Origin: an uncultured Aquimarina sp.
GTDB lineage: Bacteria > Bacteroidota > Bacteroidia > Flavobacteriales > Flavobacteriaceae
Length of the DNA: 64,000 nucleotides
Direction: 5' to 3'
Assembly (NCBI RefSeq): GCF_947495315.1
Contig: NZ_CANLYD010000018.1
Coordinates: forward strand, 62,001-126,000
The notes under the pieces were generated by a model. It worked only from the letters and a program-made list of their open reading frames with translations, was not told where the DNA came from and ran no database searches. The position numbers and the translations under genes were made by a program. Positions 26,578 through 34,799 of this stretch are shown piece after piece (within the stretch, counting starts at the first letter, position 1; each line of letters starts with the position of its first letter).

Positions 26578-27270
26578 ATGAAATCACACAATATTAAAAA
26601 CTCAAAGAAACTGTTATATTTAGGAGTACTATTGATAACTATGGTTAGCTGTAAGTCTATGAAGAATGCCGAGTTAGGTGGTTTCATAGGCGCTGCAGGT
26701 GGCGCTATTATAGGCGGAGTTATAGGAAACAATGTAGGAGGAGAAACTGAACTGGGAGCAGTTATAGGTGGAGTTGTTGGAGCAACTGTAGGCAGTGTTA
26801 TTGGTAATCGAATGGATCAACAAGCTAAAAAAATTGAAGAAGAGATGCCGAGTGTTGCGGTGCAAAGAATTGAAGAAGACATTAATATTGTTTTTGATGA
26901 AGAAAGTGGTGTGTATTTTAATACCAATAAACATGATTTAAACGAGTCATCTAAAGAAACAATTGAAAAATTGGCAGCTATTCTTGAAGAATATCCTAAT
27001 TCTAATATACTAATTGAAGGACATACTGACAATATGGGTAAGGAAGAATCAAATTTTCTGTTATCAAAATATAGAGCACAATCTGTAAGAGATTACCTTG
27101 TTCTTCAAGGAGTTGATGAAGAGAGATTTACTGTTAAGTATTATGGAGAATCACAACCTAGATATGATAATACTACTACAGAAGGTAAAACCAAAAATAG
27201 AAGGGTAGAAGTAACAATATCACCAAATGAAGAATTAAGACGACAAGCAGTTGCGCAAATAAAAGAGTAA
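26578..27270 (+). CDS. OmpA-family lipoprotein with glycine zipper, copy 2 of duplicated pair
   Basis: A 230-residue paralogue of the product of 25172: lipobox M-V-S-C, glycine zipper (about 32-75), linker with Q-A-K-K-I-E-E-E-M, then OmpA domain with I-L-I-E-G-H-T-D-N-M-G and N-R-R-V-E-V. Peptidoglycan-binding residues (D and R of the OmpA signature) are present. Follows its lipocalin-like partner by 39 bases. Both copies keep the same gene order, so the two products probably act together at the cell envelope (inference). Confidence 0.88.
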   Translation: MKSHNIKNSKKLLYLGVLLITMVSCKSMKNAELGGFIGAAGGAIIGGVIGNNVGGETELGAVIGGVVGATVGSVIGNRMDQQAKKIEEEMPSVAVQRIEEDINIVFDEESGVYFNTNKHDLNESSKETIEKLAAILEEYPNSNILIEGHTDNMGKEESNFLLSKYRAQSVRDYLVLQGVDEERFTVKYYGESQPRYDNTTTEGKTKNRRVEVTISPNEELRRQAVAQIKE

Positions 27271-27291
27271 GATATTGTAATTGAGAATGAT

Positions 27292-27321
27292 AAATCCCGA
27301 CCTAACATTCGGGATTTTTTT
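27292..27321 (+). terminator. Intrinsic terminator after the second OmpA gene
   Basis: AAATCCCGA (27292-27300), eight-base loop, TCGGGATTT (27309-27317), then further T. It isolates the duplicated pair from the polyketide cluster that starts at 27350. Confidence 0.8.
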
Positions 27322-27349
27322 ATGCTCAAAATTTATGTATCTTCAATAA

Positions 27350-28477
27350 ATGAATAGTCACACACACATACTAATCATCGGTGGAGGTTTAGCCGGTCTA
27401 ACCAGTGCTATTCATCTGGCTAAGGCTCAAATTTCTGTCACTCTTATCGAGAAAGATGTATATCCGAAGCATAAAGTTTGTGGAGAATATATTTCTAATG
27501 AAGTGCTATCATATCTCGATTTTTTGGGAGTGAACGTGAATGAATTGAAGCCTGTAAAAATTTCAGAATTGAATATTAGTACTCAAAAGGGAAAAATGAT
27601 CAAAAGTAAACTTCCATTAGGTGGTTTTGGAATAAGTAGGTATGCATTAGATCATTATTTATGGAATAAGGCCAAAAGCTTAGGAGTACAAATGATAAAT
27701 GATCAGGTTTTGGATGTAAAGTATGATCAAAAGACATTTCAGGTGCTAACTACTAACAATAATGTGTTAACCAGTGATTATGTAATTGGAGCTTATGGTA
27801 AACGTTCTGGCCTGGACAAAAACTTGAAACGAGATTTTAGTTACAAAAAATCTCCATGGTTAGCTGTAAAAGCGCATTATAAAGCTAGTTTTGATACTAA
27901 AACAGTGGCATTACACAATTTTGATGGAGGTTATTGTGGATTGTCTTTGGTTGAGAATAACACTGTAAATGCATGTTATCTGGTTAATTATAAAAGTTTT
28001 AAGAAGTATAAAAATATTAAGGAATTTGAAAATAAAGTACTTTATGAAAACCCTCATCTAAAAGACTTTTTTGAAAACTCTGAGCCAGTATTCGAGAAAC
28101 CTATTACCATAAGTCAGATTAATTTTGACAAGAAAAAACCTGTAGAGAATCATATTTTTATGTTAGGAGATGCAGCAGGATTGATTCATCCCCTCTGCGG
28201 TAATGGAATGGCAATGGCAATCCAAAGTTCGCAAATTTTATGTGAGCTATTGGTTGAGAATTATTGCTCGAAAATGTATTCTTCTGATGAGATTGAAAAA
28301 CTATATACTAAACAATGGAATAGCACTTTTTCTAAAAGATTAAGAGCAGGAAGAATACTGCAGAAAGTATTATTAAGCAATAGATTTCAGCAGGTAGCGC
28401 AAAAAATTGCAAATACCATTCCTTCAATTGTTCCGAAAATTATAAAACAAACACATGGAAAACCTATAGTATGCTAG
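27350..28477 (+). CDS. FAD-dependent oxidoreductase/hydroxylase of the type III PKS cluster
   Basis: A 375-residue flavoprotein with the N-terminal dinucleotide motif G-G-G-L-A-G-L-T-S (12-20), the K-H-K-V-C-G-E-Y segment found in geranylgeranyl-reductase-like and aromatic hydroxylase-like families, and the second FAD motif M-L-G-D-A-A-G-L-I-H-P-L-C-G-N-G-M. It is the first gene of the cluster; the following methyltransferase start overlaps its stop by 7 bases. In the srs operon of Streptomyces a type III PKS is accompanied by a methyltransferase and a FAD hydroxylase that oxidises the resorcinol to a quinone; the same role is proposed here by analogy. Confidence 0.8.
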   Translation: MNSHTHILIIGGGLAGLTSAIHLAKAQISVTLIEKDVYPKHKVCGEYISNEVLSYLDFLGVNVNELKPVKISELNISTQKGKMIKSKLPLGGFGISRYALDHYLWNKAKSLGVQMINDQVLDVKYDQKTFQVLTTNNNVLTSDYVIGAYGKRSGLDKNLKRDFSYKKSPWLAVKAHYKASFDTKTVALHNFDGGYCGLSLVENNTVNACYLVNYKSFKKYKNIKEFENKVLYENPHLKDFFENSEPVFEKPITISQINFDKKKPVENHIFMLGDAAGLIHPLCGNGMAMAIQSSQILCELLVENYCSKMYSSDEIEKLYTKQWNSTFSKRLRAGRILQKVLLSNRFQQVAQKIANTIPSIVPKIIKQTHGKPIVC

Positions 28478-29181
28478 TAAATCTTGAATATCGAAGCAAT
28501 GAAGCAGAACTTATGGATGATCCCGAGGTTAATGAGAAAGATCTAGGAATAGCATTAGAAGATATCTCTAGAGTTAATCGATTACTTGGTGGAAATAATA
28601 TTACAATAAATGCAGTTTTAGATGAAATAAAAAAAAGACAGAGTACAAAGAAATTGGTGATTATGGACTTAGGTTGTGGTGATGGTGAAATGCTTAGAAA
28701 ATTAGCCGATAGTTTTAATAAAAAAGAAATAAAAGCAAGGTTAATTGGAATCGATAATAACGAAAAATGCCTGTTACAAGCAAGAGAATTAAGTGCTTCA
28801 CATAACGAGATAGAATTCCATAATAAGAATATTTTAACATTAGAAAAAGAAGATTTTCATTGTGATATCATCATTTGTACACTAACATTACATCATTTTA
28901 AGGATGAAGAAATAAAAAGAGTGCTTAGGAAGAGTTTGGAGCTGGTTTCTGAAGCGGTAATTATTAATGATATCCATAGAAACAAGTGGTCCTATTATTT
29001 ATTCAAAATATTTAGCTACTTTTTTATCAAAGGATATATAGCTAAAAATGATGGATTAGTATCTGTAAAAAGAGGTTTCAAAAGAAAAGAATTAATACGT
29101 TTTGCAAAAGAATTAAAATTGAATGTGTATCAATTGGATTGGAAATGGGCGTTTAGATATCGTTGGGTAATTAGAAATTAA
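28471..29181 (+). CDS. Class I SAM-dependent methyltransferase of the type III PKS cluster
   Basis: A 236-residue methyltransferase. The SAM-binding motif I is I-M-D-L-G-C-G-D-G-E (about 65-74), followed by an acidic motif II (L-I-G-I-D-N-N) and D-I-I-I-C-T-L-T-L-H-H-F, typical of methyltransferase_25-type enzymes. No membrane anchor. Its ATG lies within the last codons of the oxidoreductase gene. By position it should methylate the polyketide ring or a hydroxyl group of it (inference). Confidence 0.82.
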   Translation: MLVNLEYRSNEAELMDDPEVNEKDLGIALEDISRVNRLLGGNNITINAVLDEIKKRQSTKKLVIMDLGCGDGEMLRKLADSFNKKEIKARLIGIDNNEKCLLQARELSASHNEIEFHNKNILTLEKEDFHCDIIICTLTLHHFKDEEIKRVLRKSLELVSEAVIINDIHRNKWSYYLFKIFSYFFIKGYIAKNDGLVSVKRGFKRKELIRFAKELKLNVYQLDWKWAFRYRWVIRN

Positions 29182-29199
29182 AAAATAAAGGGAAACAAA

Positions 29200-30252
29200 T
29201 TGAGTGTAAAAATAATAACGGTTGCTAAACAGTTGCCAAAATATGTTAGAGATACAAAGGAAATACTTCCTTTTGTATCTCAATGGCTTACAGGTCAGGA
29301 AGACCGTTTTAGACGAAAGGTTCTTAAGATTTTTGAAAATGCCGCTGTAGATAGGCGATATGGGATCATGAGTATCGAAGAAGTTTTTACTGCAACTTCT
29401 TTTGAGGAAAAGAATGACATCCATATTCGCGAAGTAAAAAAATTAGGAAACTCTGTAGTCAAGAAAGCTTTGAATCAGGCAGATTGGGATCCAAAATCAC
29501 TAGATTATATTATCACAGTAAGCTGTACCGGAATTATGATTCCGTCTTTGGATGCATATATTATTAATGAATTAGGTCTTAGACAAGATATTGTAAGATT
29601 GCCTGTTACCGAAATGGGATGTGCCGCGGGAGTATCAGGGATGATCTATGCTAAAAACTTTCTACAAGCGAATCCAGGTAAAAGAGCTGCAGTAATTGCA
29701 ATTGAATCACCAACTGCAACGTTTCAGCATACTGATTTTAGTATGGTAAATATTGTAAGTGCTGCTATTTTTGGAGATGGGGCCGCTTGTGTGTTGCTTT
29801 CTTCAGAAGAAGAGGCTAGTGGCCCTACAATCATTGCCGACGAAATGTACCATTTTTATGATGCAACGACAATGATGGGATTTAAATTGACAAATGGCGG
29901 ATTACAAATGGTGTTGGATAAAGAGGTTCCTGAAAAGATAGCAAGACATTTTCCAGATATAATACATTCTTTTTTACAAAAACATGGAAAAACAATAGAA
30001 GAAATTGATCATCTAATTTTTCATCCTGGTGGTAAAAAGATTGTGCAGACTGTAGAAGGGCTTTTTGGAGATCTTGGTAAGAATATTGATGATACCAAGG
30101 CTGTATTGCAAGAATATGGGAATATGAGTAGCGCTACTGTTCTATACGTATTAGAGCGTTTTATGAATAAAAAGCCGACTAAAGGAGAAACAGGTCTTAT
30201 GCTTAGTTTTGGTCCCGGATTCTCTGCACAAAGAATATTATTAGAGTGGTAA
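29200..30252 (+). CDS. Type III polyketide synthase (chalcone/stilbene synthase superfamily)
   Basis: A 350-residue thiolase-fold enzyme with the complete catalytic triad: C141 in T-E-M-G-C-A-A-G-V-S-G, H275 in I-F-H-P-G-G and N308 in Y-G-N-M-S-S-A-T. It condenses an acyl starter with malonyl-CoA units and closes the ring to a pyrone or resorcinol. The start is TTG at 29200, preceded by a purine-rich AAAGGGA; the next usable start would remove conserved N-terminal sequence. The size and the flanking tailoring genes resemble phenolic-lipid synthases that accept long fatty starters. Chain length and ring type cannot be told from sequence alone. Confidence 0.92.
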   Translation: MSVKIITVAKQLPKYVRDTKEILPFVSQWLTGQEDRFRRKVLKIFENAAVDRRYGIMSIEEVFTATSFEEKNDIHIREVKKLGNSVVKKALNQADWDPKSLDYIITVSCTGIMIPSLDAYIINELGLRQDIVRLPVTEMGCAAGVSGMIYAKNFLQANPGKRAAVIAIESPTATFQHTDFSMVNIVSAAIFGDGAACVLLSSEEEASGPTIIADEMYHFYDATTMMGFKLTNGGLQMVLDKEVPEKIARHFPDIIHSFLQKHGKTIEEIDHLIFHPGGKKIVQTVEGLFGDLGKNIDDTKAVLQEYGNMSSATVLYVLERFMNKKPTKGETGLMLSFGPGFSAQRILLEW

Positions 30253-30296
30253 AATATAAAGTAGATTTAATTAGTATTAACTAAAACTATACAAAA

Positions 30297-30779
30297 ATGA
30301 AGAATGTATTGATTTGTATTATTTTATTTACAATCTCAGCTTCTGCTTGTTCAAAAAACGATGATTCGCCTATAGAAACTGATATTTCAATACCATCTGC
30401 TAATGCTGATGTTACGAACGTTTCTGTGACTGGAGAAGAGAATAATTATACGTTTAGTGTAGAAATAAAGAGCCCAGATTTAGGATGTAACCAATATGCA
30501 GATTGGTGGGAAATCGTTTCTGAAGATGGAACGCTACTCTATCGGAGAATATTAGGGCATAGCCACGTAAACGAACAACCTTTTATAAGATCCGGCGGTC
30601 CTGTGAATATTGCTAAGGATAAGATAGTATATATCAGAGCACATATGAATAATCAAGGATATGGAAATGTAGTATTTAAAGGAAGTGTGTCTGTGGGATT
30701 TAGTCAGGAAACGTTAGAAACTACCTTTGCAAGTGAATTAGAAACGACAGCACCATTACCAAATGGATGTGCTTTTTAA
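30297..30779 (+). CDS. Small lipoprotein inside the type III PKS cluster, function unknown
   Basis: A 160-residue protein with a lipoprotein signal (hydrophobic run then A-S-A-C18-S-K-N-D-D). The mature part is a predicted beta-sandwich with a D-W-W-E-I-V segment and R-R-I-L-G-H-S-H-V-N-E-Q-P-F, two cysteines (in L-G-C-N and at the C-terminal N-G-C-A-F) that may pair. I do not recognise a named family. It lies between the synthase and the hotdog gene, and its end overlaps the ATG of the latter, so it is an integral part of the operon. It may bind or place the lipid product at the outer membrane (inference). Confidence 0.65.
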   Translation: MKNVLICIILFTISASACSKNDDSPIETDISIPSANADVTNVSVTGEENNYTFSVEIKSPDLGCNQYADWWEIVSEDGTLLYRRILGHSHVNEQPFIRSGGPVNIAKDKIVYIRAHMNNQGYGNVVFKGSVSVGFSQETLETTFASELETTAPLPNGCAF

Positions 30780-31225
30780 AAAAAATAAAGACTTTGACAA
30801 AAGAACAAATCATAGAAAAATTACCGTATGAAACTCCCTTTTTGTTTGTAGATGAAATTATAGAGGTAGATGAGGATGGTATAAAAGGGAGCTATACATT
30901 AAAGCCTGATGAATATTTTTATCAAGGTCATTTTAAAGATCATCCTATTACGCCAGGTGTTATTTTAACAGAGATTATGGCTCAGATTGGCTTAGTGTGT
31001 TTAGGAATATTCACTCTAAAAGAACAAATAGATAAAAACACAATTGGAGTTGCTATGAGCAGTACGACAATCAATTTTTATAAATCTGTTCTACCAGGAG
31101 AAAAGGTATTAGTGAAATCAGAAAAGGAATATTTTAGGTTCAATAAACTGAAATGTAAAGTTGAAATGTTTAATGAGGAACAAAAATTAATTGCAAAAGG
31201 AGAAATTGCTGGAATGATTGTTTAA
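30767..31225 (+). CDS. FabZ-like 3-hydroxyacyl-ACP dehydratase (hotdog fold) of the cluster
   Basis: A 152-residue hotdog protein with the FabZ pattern: P-F-L-F-V-D-E-I, then Y-Q-G-H-F-K-D-H-P-I-T-P-G-V with the catalytic His, and L-T-E-I-M-A-Q-I-G with the catalytic Glu. The ATG at 30767 overlaps the end of the lipoprotein gene; a TTG at 30794 would give M-T-K-E-Q and is an equally possible start, since other genes of this operon use TTG. Acts on acyl chains bound to carrier protein, presumably the one encoded at 32728. No reductase is in the cluster, so the reductive steps would come from housekeeping FabG/FabI. Confidence 0.82.
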   Translation: MCFLKKIKTLTKEQIIEKLPYETPFLFVDEIIEVDEDGIKGSYTLKPDEYFYQGHFKDHPITPGVILTEIMAQIGLVCLGIFTLKEQIDKNTIGVAMSSTTINFYKSVLPGEKVLVKSEKEYFRFNKLKCKVEMFNEEQKLIAKGEIAGMIV

Positions 31226-31237
31226 AATAGTTGGTTT

Positions 31238-31447
31238 ATGAGTTTTAGATATTCAATAGTTAAATTAGTACTTAAGCTGAAAGGTATAAAAAAATCTTGG
31301 TCAGAAGATCCTATTTATATCAAAAAGAGAAAAGAAAATATTCATGTTGCTAATAAAGTTTCGGGAAGCATTGTACAGCTAATTGAGCATGAAAATAAGT
31401 TTAGAAAAATAATTAATATCATTAATTCTTCTAAATCTTATGGATAA
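31238..31447 (+). CDS. Small orphan protein in the type III PKS cluster
   Basis: A 69-residue basic protein: M-S-F-R-Y-S-I-V-K-L-V-L-K-L-K-G-I-K-K-S-W-S-E-D-P, then K-K-R-K-E-N and a C-terminal helix. The first 35 residues look like the N-terminus of some flavobacterial alpha/beta-hydrolases as I remember them, so it may be a remnant of a larger gene; it may equally be a genuine small partner. Its last eight bases overlap the start of the ketosynthase gene, so translation through it is probably required for the ketosynthase. No motif allows a function. Confidence 0.5.
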   Translation: MSFRYSIVKLVLKLKGIKKSWSEDPIYIKKRKENIHVANKVSGSIVQLIEHENKFRKIINIINSSKSYG

Positions 31448-32717
31448 AAAACGAGTCGTCATAACAGGCTTAGGTGTGGTTGCACCGAATGGAATGAACG
31501 TTTCAGATTTTAGCAATGCGATCAAAACAGGCACATCTGGCATACAATATATAGATGAATTAAATCAACTTAAGTTTTCTTGTCAAATTGCTGGAAAACC
31601 ATCGTATACAAATGATTATTTAAATAATTACTTTAATACTGTCCAGCTAAAAGGATTGAATGCTTCAGGCATAGAATATGGTGTAATCGCTGGATTAGAT
31701 GCGTGGAAAGATGCTGGATTAACAATCCCGGATAAAACAGAAAATCCACTTTGGGATGCAGGAATTATATTCGGAACTGGAGTATTGGGAGTTGATAAGT
31801 TTAGAGAAGCAATTTATAAAGTCGACGCTGGAAACGTAAGAAGGTTAGGCAGTACTTCGGTTATACAAACAATGGCAAGTGGTATTAGTGCCTTTTTAGG
31901 CGGAATGCTAGGCTGCGGAAATATTACTACAACTAATTCATCTGCTTGCAGTACGGGTACGGAAGCTATCTTAATGGCATATGATCGTGTTGTATCCGGT
32001 AAAGCAGAAATAATATTAGCAGGCAGTACCAGTGATAGTGGCCCATATGTTTGGGGAGGTTTTGATGCGATGAGAATTCTTCCTCATAAATACAATGATA
32101 ATCCTACAGCAGCTTCAAGACCAATGAGTGCAACAGCCAGTGGTTTTGTGCCAGGAAGTGGAGCAGGAGCGCTCGTTGTAGAAAGTTTGGAAAATGCTCA
32201 GAAACGTGGAGCTACCATGTATGCGGAAATATTAGGAGGACATGTAAACAGTGGTGGTCAGCGAAATGGTGGTAGTATGACCGCTCCCAATAGTATAGCC
32301 GTAAAAGAATGCATCAGACAAGCAGTTATAAATTCTGGAATTGAAACAAATGATATCGATACGATCAATGGTCATTTAACTGCTACCACTAAAGATGCTA
32401 CGGAAATTGAGAATTGGTGTGATGCATTGGGTAGAAAAGGAAAAGATTTTCCGTACATAAATTCATTAAAAAGCCTTGTGGGTCATTGCCTTGCAGCATC
32501 CGGTAGTATAGAAAGTGTTGCTACAGTACTTCAATTAAAAGAAGACTTTGTTTTTGGAAATATTAACTGCGAAGATTTACATCCGGAAATTGCAGCTATG
32601 GTAGACAGAGAACGGATTCCTAGTAAAACTATAACTAAACCTCTTCAAATTGCAGCAAAAGCTAGTTTTGGATTTGGAGATGTAAATGCTTGTATTATAT
32701 TTAAAAAATATTCATAA
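31440..32717 (+). CDS. Beta-ketoacyl-ACP synthase (KAS II type) of the cluster
   Basis: A 425-residue ketosynthase with a complete Cys-His-His triad: C170 in S-S-A-C-S-T-G-T, H312 in I-N-G-H-L-T-A-T-T and H349 in L-V-G-H-C-L-A-A-S-G. The usual second motif reads N-A-H/N-G-T; here it is N-G-H-L-T, so a small deviation. It condenses malonyl-ACP with an acyl chain. Located 10 bases before its probable carrier protein. A dedicated KS plus ACP next to a type III PKS suggests a private starter chain. Confidence 0.88.
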   Translation: MDKKRVVITGLGVVAPNGMNVSDFSNAIKTGTSGIQYIDELNQLKFSCQIAGKPSYTNDYLNNYFNTVQLKGLNASGIEYGVIAGLDAWKDAGLTIPDKTENPLWDAGIIFGTGVLGVDKFREAIYKVDAGNVRRLGSTSVIQTMASGISAFLGGMLGCGNITTTNSSACSTGTEAILMAYDRVVSGKAEIILAGSTSDSGPYVWGGFDAMRILPHKYNDNPTAASRPMSATASGFVPGSGAGALVVESLENAQKRGATMYAEILGGHVNSGGQRNGGSMTAPNSIAVKECIRQAVINSGIETNDIDTINGHLTATTKDATEIENWCDALGRKGKDFPYINSLKSLVGHCLAASGSIESVATVLQLKEDFVFGNINCEDLHPEIAAMVDRERIPSKTITKPLQIAAKASFGFGDVNACIIFKKYS

Positions 32718-32727
32718 TCAAAATTTC

Positions 32728-32982
32728 ATGACAAAAGAAGAATTACTATCTAAATTAAAAACTATTATAGAACCTTATGTGCAGAACCAGGAAGGATTGC
32801 AAAATATGTCTGAAGACACCAACTTCATAGAGGATTTAGAGATTAACTCTGCTAACTTGGTGGATGTGATTCTAGATGTTGAAGATGAATTTGGTATCGA
32901 GATAGATAATGATGGCATGGATAAGATGCTTACAGTAAAGGCATCCATAGAGGTAATTCAAGATAAATTAGCGGCTAAATGA
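32728..32982 (+). CDS. Acyl carrier protein of the cluster
   Basis: An 84-residue acidic four-helix carrier protein. The phosphopantetheine attachment serine is S41 in D-L-E-I-N-S-A-N-L-V-D, an unusual form of the D-S-L motif (N-S-A). Helix II follows with V-I-L-D-V-E-D-E-F-G-I-E-I. The ATG at 32728 is chosen; the frame continues upstream into the ketosynthase end. The PPTase gene starts within its stop codon, so the carrier and its activator are coupled. Confidence 0.88.
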   Translation: MTKEELLSKLKTIIEPYVQNQEGLQNMSEDTNFIEDLEINSANLVDVILDVEDEFGIEIDNDGMDKMLTVKASIEVIQDKLAAK

Positions 32983-33521
32983 TTGGTAACGATATAGTAG
33001 ACCTTAGACTTGCTTCTGTACAAAGTAATTGGAGGAGAAAAGGTTGGTTGCAAAAAATCTTTGCTGAATCAGAACAAAATAGGATTTGGGATGCAGAAGA
33101 TTCCAATCATATGGTATGGAAGTTATGGAGCATGAAAGAAGCTGCATACAAGGCGCATCAACGGCTTTTTTCGCTGTCACCTAAATACAATCCATATGAT
33201 TTTATTTGTACAGATTCTAACGTGACAGTGCATAATTATAGCTATCAAACTGTCTCAAAACAAACAGAAAACTACGTTTATACGATTGCATATAGGGATC
33301 AAACGAATTTTGTTTCAAAAGTATTTACTGATAAATCATTACAGTACAAAAATAAACTTGTGTACTATATTGCCAATATAATGGATGTGAATTTATCTGC
33401 TGTAACTTTACAAAAGGATAGAAATGGTATTCCTTGCGTCAAAATTCATAATAAAATAACGGATATAGCTATTTCTTTGTCTAGTCATGGATCGTTTTCG
33501 GCTTTTACAGTTGATTTATAA
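32979..33521 (+). CDS. 4'-phosphopantetheinyl transferase superfamily protein
   Basis: A 180-residue protein with the two family signatures: G-N-D-I-V-D-L at 3-9 (Mg-binding Asp) and W-S-M-K-E-A-A-Y-K-A near 50-59 (Glu and Lys). It should transfer phosphopantetheine from CoA to S41 of the carrier protein encoded just upstream, whose gene overlaps it by four bases (ATGA). Length is between AcpS and Sfp types. Last gene of the nine-gene run; no T-tract terminator is obvious in the following 300 bases. Confidence 0.85.
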   Translation: MIGNDIVDLRLASVQSNWRRKGWLQKIFAESEQNRIWDAEDSNHMVWKLWSMKEAAYKAHQRLFSLSPKYNPYDFICTDSNVTVHNYSYQTVSKQTENYVYTIAYRDQTNFVSKVFTDKSLQYKNKLVYYIANIMDVNLSAVTLQKDRNGIPCVKIHNKITDIAISLSSHGSFSAFTVDL

Positions 33522-33846
33522 TTCTGAAAGTATTTTCTAATTTCTTTCCTTTCTTATTTAAACACGGATTATACGTTATGACTTCCTCGTGAGGCTTTGG
33601 CATACAATAAATAATGTGGTTTTCTTAATTTCAGCGTAAGTATCGCTACAGTTAAATTAAAAAATCTAACGAAGTGTCAGGATTTGTAGTAGCTCAAAGA
33701 TATTACAGATTTTCTAACACATAATTTGGGTTAAAAAGAATAAGGGGTATTGCCCTAATAAAATACCGTATTTATACCCTTACATAGTTTATGAATAGCG
33801 TGTATATTTGTTTAAGGGAAAATGAATACACAAAAAACAACTCAAA
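33522..33846. other. Gap after the PKS cluster, promoter for a small downstream frame
   Basis: No convincing gene up to the short frame at 33847. TATATTTG at 33803-33810 matches the -7 element. No clear terminator hairpin with a T tract was found after the PPTase gene, so the cluster transcript may end without one. Confidence 0.4.
33803..33810 (+). promoter_or_regulatory. Candidate -7 element TATATTTG
   Basis: Exact match to TAnnTTTG, 37 bases upstream of the ATG at 33847. No TTG at the expected upstream distance. Confidence 0.35.
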
Positions 33847-33990
33847 ATGATTACGCAATTAATAACTAAAGGGGAAGAAAAACGTAATGACAAAATTAAA
33901 ATTACACGTTTAAGAGAAATCAATATTGTAAATACTGGACTTATAACAACTTCAGAAAGATTAGCAAAAGCATATAGTATGAATTTATAA
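33847..33990 (+). CDS. Possible 47-residue protein
   Basis: A short frame with ATG at 33847 and TAA at 33988, encoding a Lys/Arg/Thr-rich peptide that begins M-I-T-Q-L-I-T-K. It is preceded by a plausible -7 element. No motif, no signal peptide, no family recognised; it could be a gene or chance. It ends 6 bases before the stop of the convergent YceI gene. Confidence 0.25.
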   Translation: MITQLITKGEEKRNDKIKITRLREINIVNTGLITTSERLAKAYSMNL

Positions 33991-33995
33991 TAATT

Positions 33996-34601
33996 CTACT
34001 TCAAAATGGGAAAATCAAACACAATATTTAGTTTGTTTTTCTCCCTCTCATCGTGGATATTAACACCAAAATCACTGGTGTGAATAGTAGTTTTACCCAA
34101 GAAGTTTTTGGTAATATCTAGAGTGAAATTAATAATAATTTCTTTAGTAACGCCTTTGATAGTAAGGTCTCCTATTACTTTATAATTATTATCGCCGAAA
34201 TGAACTACTTCTTTGCTTTCAAAAGCTATTTTGGGGTGCTTCTTTTTATAAAAAAACTTTTCCCACATCAGATGACCATCTCTTAAGAAGTTATCTGTGT
34301 CTAACGTGTTTACAAGAGCAGTTCCCTTAAAATAAGCATTATCAGGATCTTCTGGATTAAAAGATATCTTGAAATCCAAACCGCTGATTGTTCCATTAGT
34401 CTCTTCAGAAACAAAATCAAAAGAAATTTTGGCATTTTTCTTATCAAACTCTAATTTAATAACATCGTTGATTAAAGCATCTTCGTGGCCAACATAACCA
34501 TCAGATACATTAGTGATATCAGAAGGTGAAGCCGGAAATTGTCCATATCCAAAAGGAATCAATAAGAGTAAAAAAAGAATTAAATTAACGTAGGTTTTCA
34601 T
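33996..34601 (-). CDS. YceI family protein, exported
   Basis: A 201-residue protein with a signal peptide (M-K-T-Y-V-N-L followed by a hydrophobic run, cleavage near F-G-Y-G-Q). The mature part is the lipocalin-like YceI beta-barrel: I-S-F-D-F, G-T-A-L-V-N-T-L-D-T-D-N-F-L-R-D-G-H-L, the H-P-K-I-A-F-E-S strand and L-T-I-K-G-V-T-K-E-I. Members bind polyisoprenoids or lipids in the periplasm. Its proximity to a putative phenolic-lipid cluster is interesting, but it is transcribed towards it from its own promoter. Confidence 0.85.
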   Translation of the reverse strand: MKTYVNLILFLLLLIPFGYGQFPASPSDITNVSDGYVGHEDALINDVIKLEFDKKNAKISFDFVSEETNGTISGLDFKISFNPEDPDNAYFKGTALVNTLDTDNFLRDGHLMWEKFFYKKKHPKIAFESKEVVHFGDNNYKVIGDLTIKGVTKEIIINFTLDITKNFLGKTTIHTSDFGVNIHDEREKNKLNIVFDFPILK

Positions 34602-34799
34602 AATATATATTGTTTTATAGATATACCGAGAATCAAGAATCGTTCCAACTGCTTTAGCAAATCGACGATCGTAAAATAGATGAAAATCGAGTAAATAATT
34701 ATAATTTGATGTTAACGTTTCTACGAAATTCTAAAAAAAAATCTAACTTAGAAAGGAAATTGATTGTCAATCAGGTAACTAAGCCATAAAATTTTAAAT

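Noticed and set aside
27350..33521. Flexirubin/aryl-polyene or dialkylresorcinol (DarA/DarB) cluster
   Set aside because: There is no DarA/DarB pair, no tyrosine ammonia-lyase and no set of acyltransferases; the ring-forming enzyme is a type III PKS.
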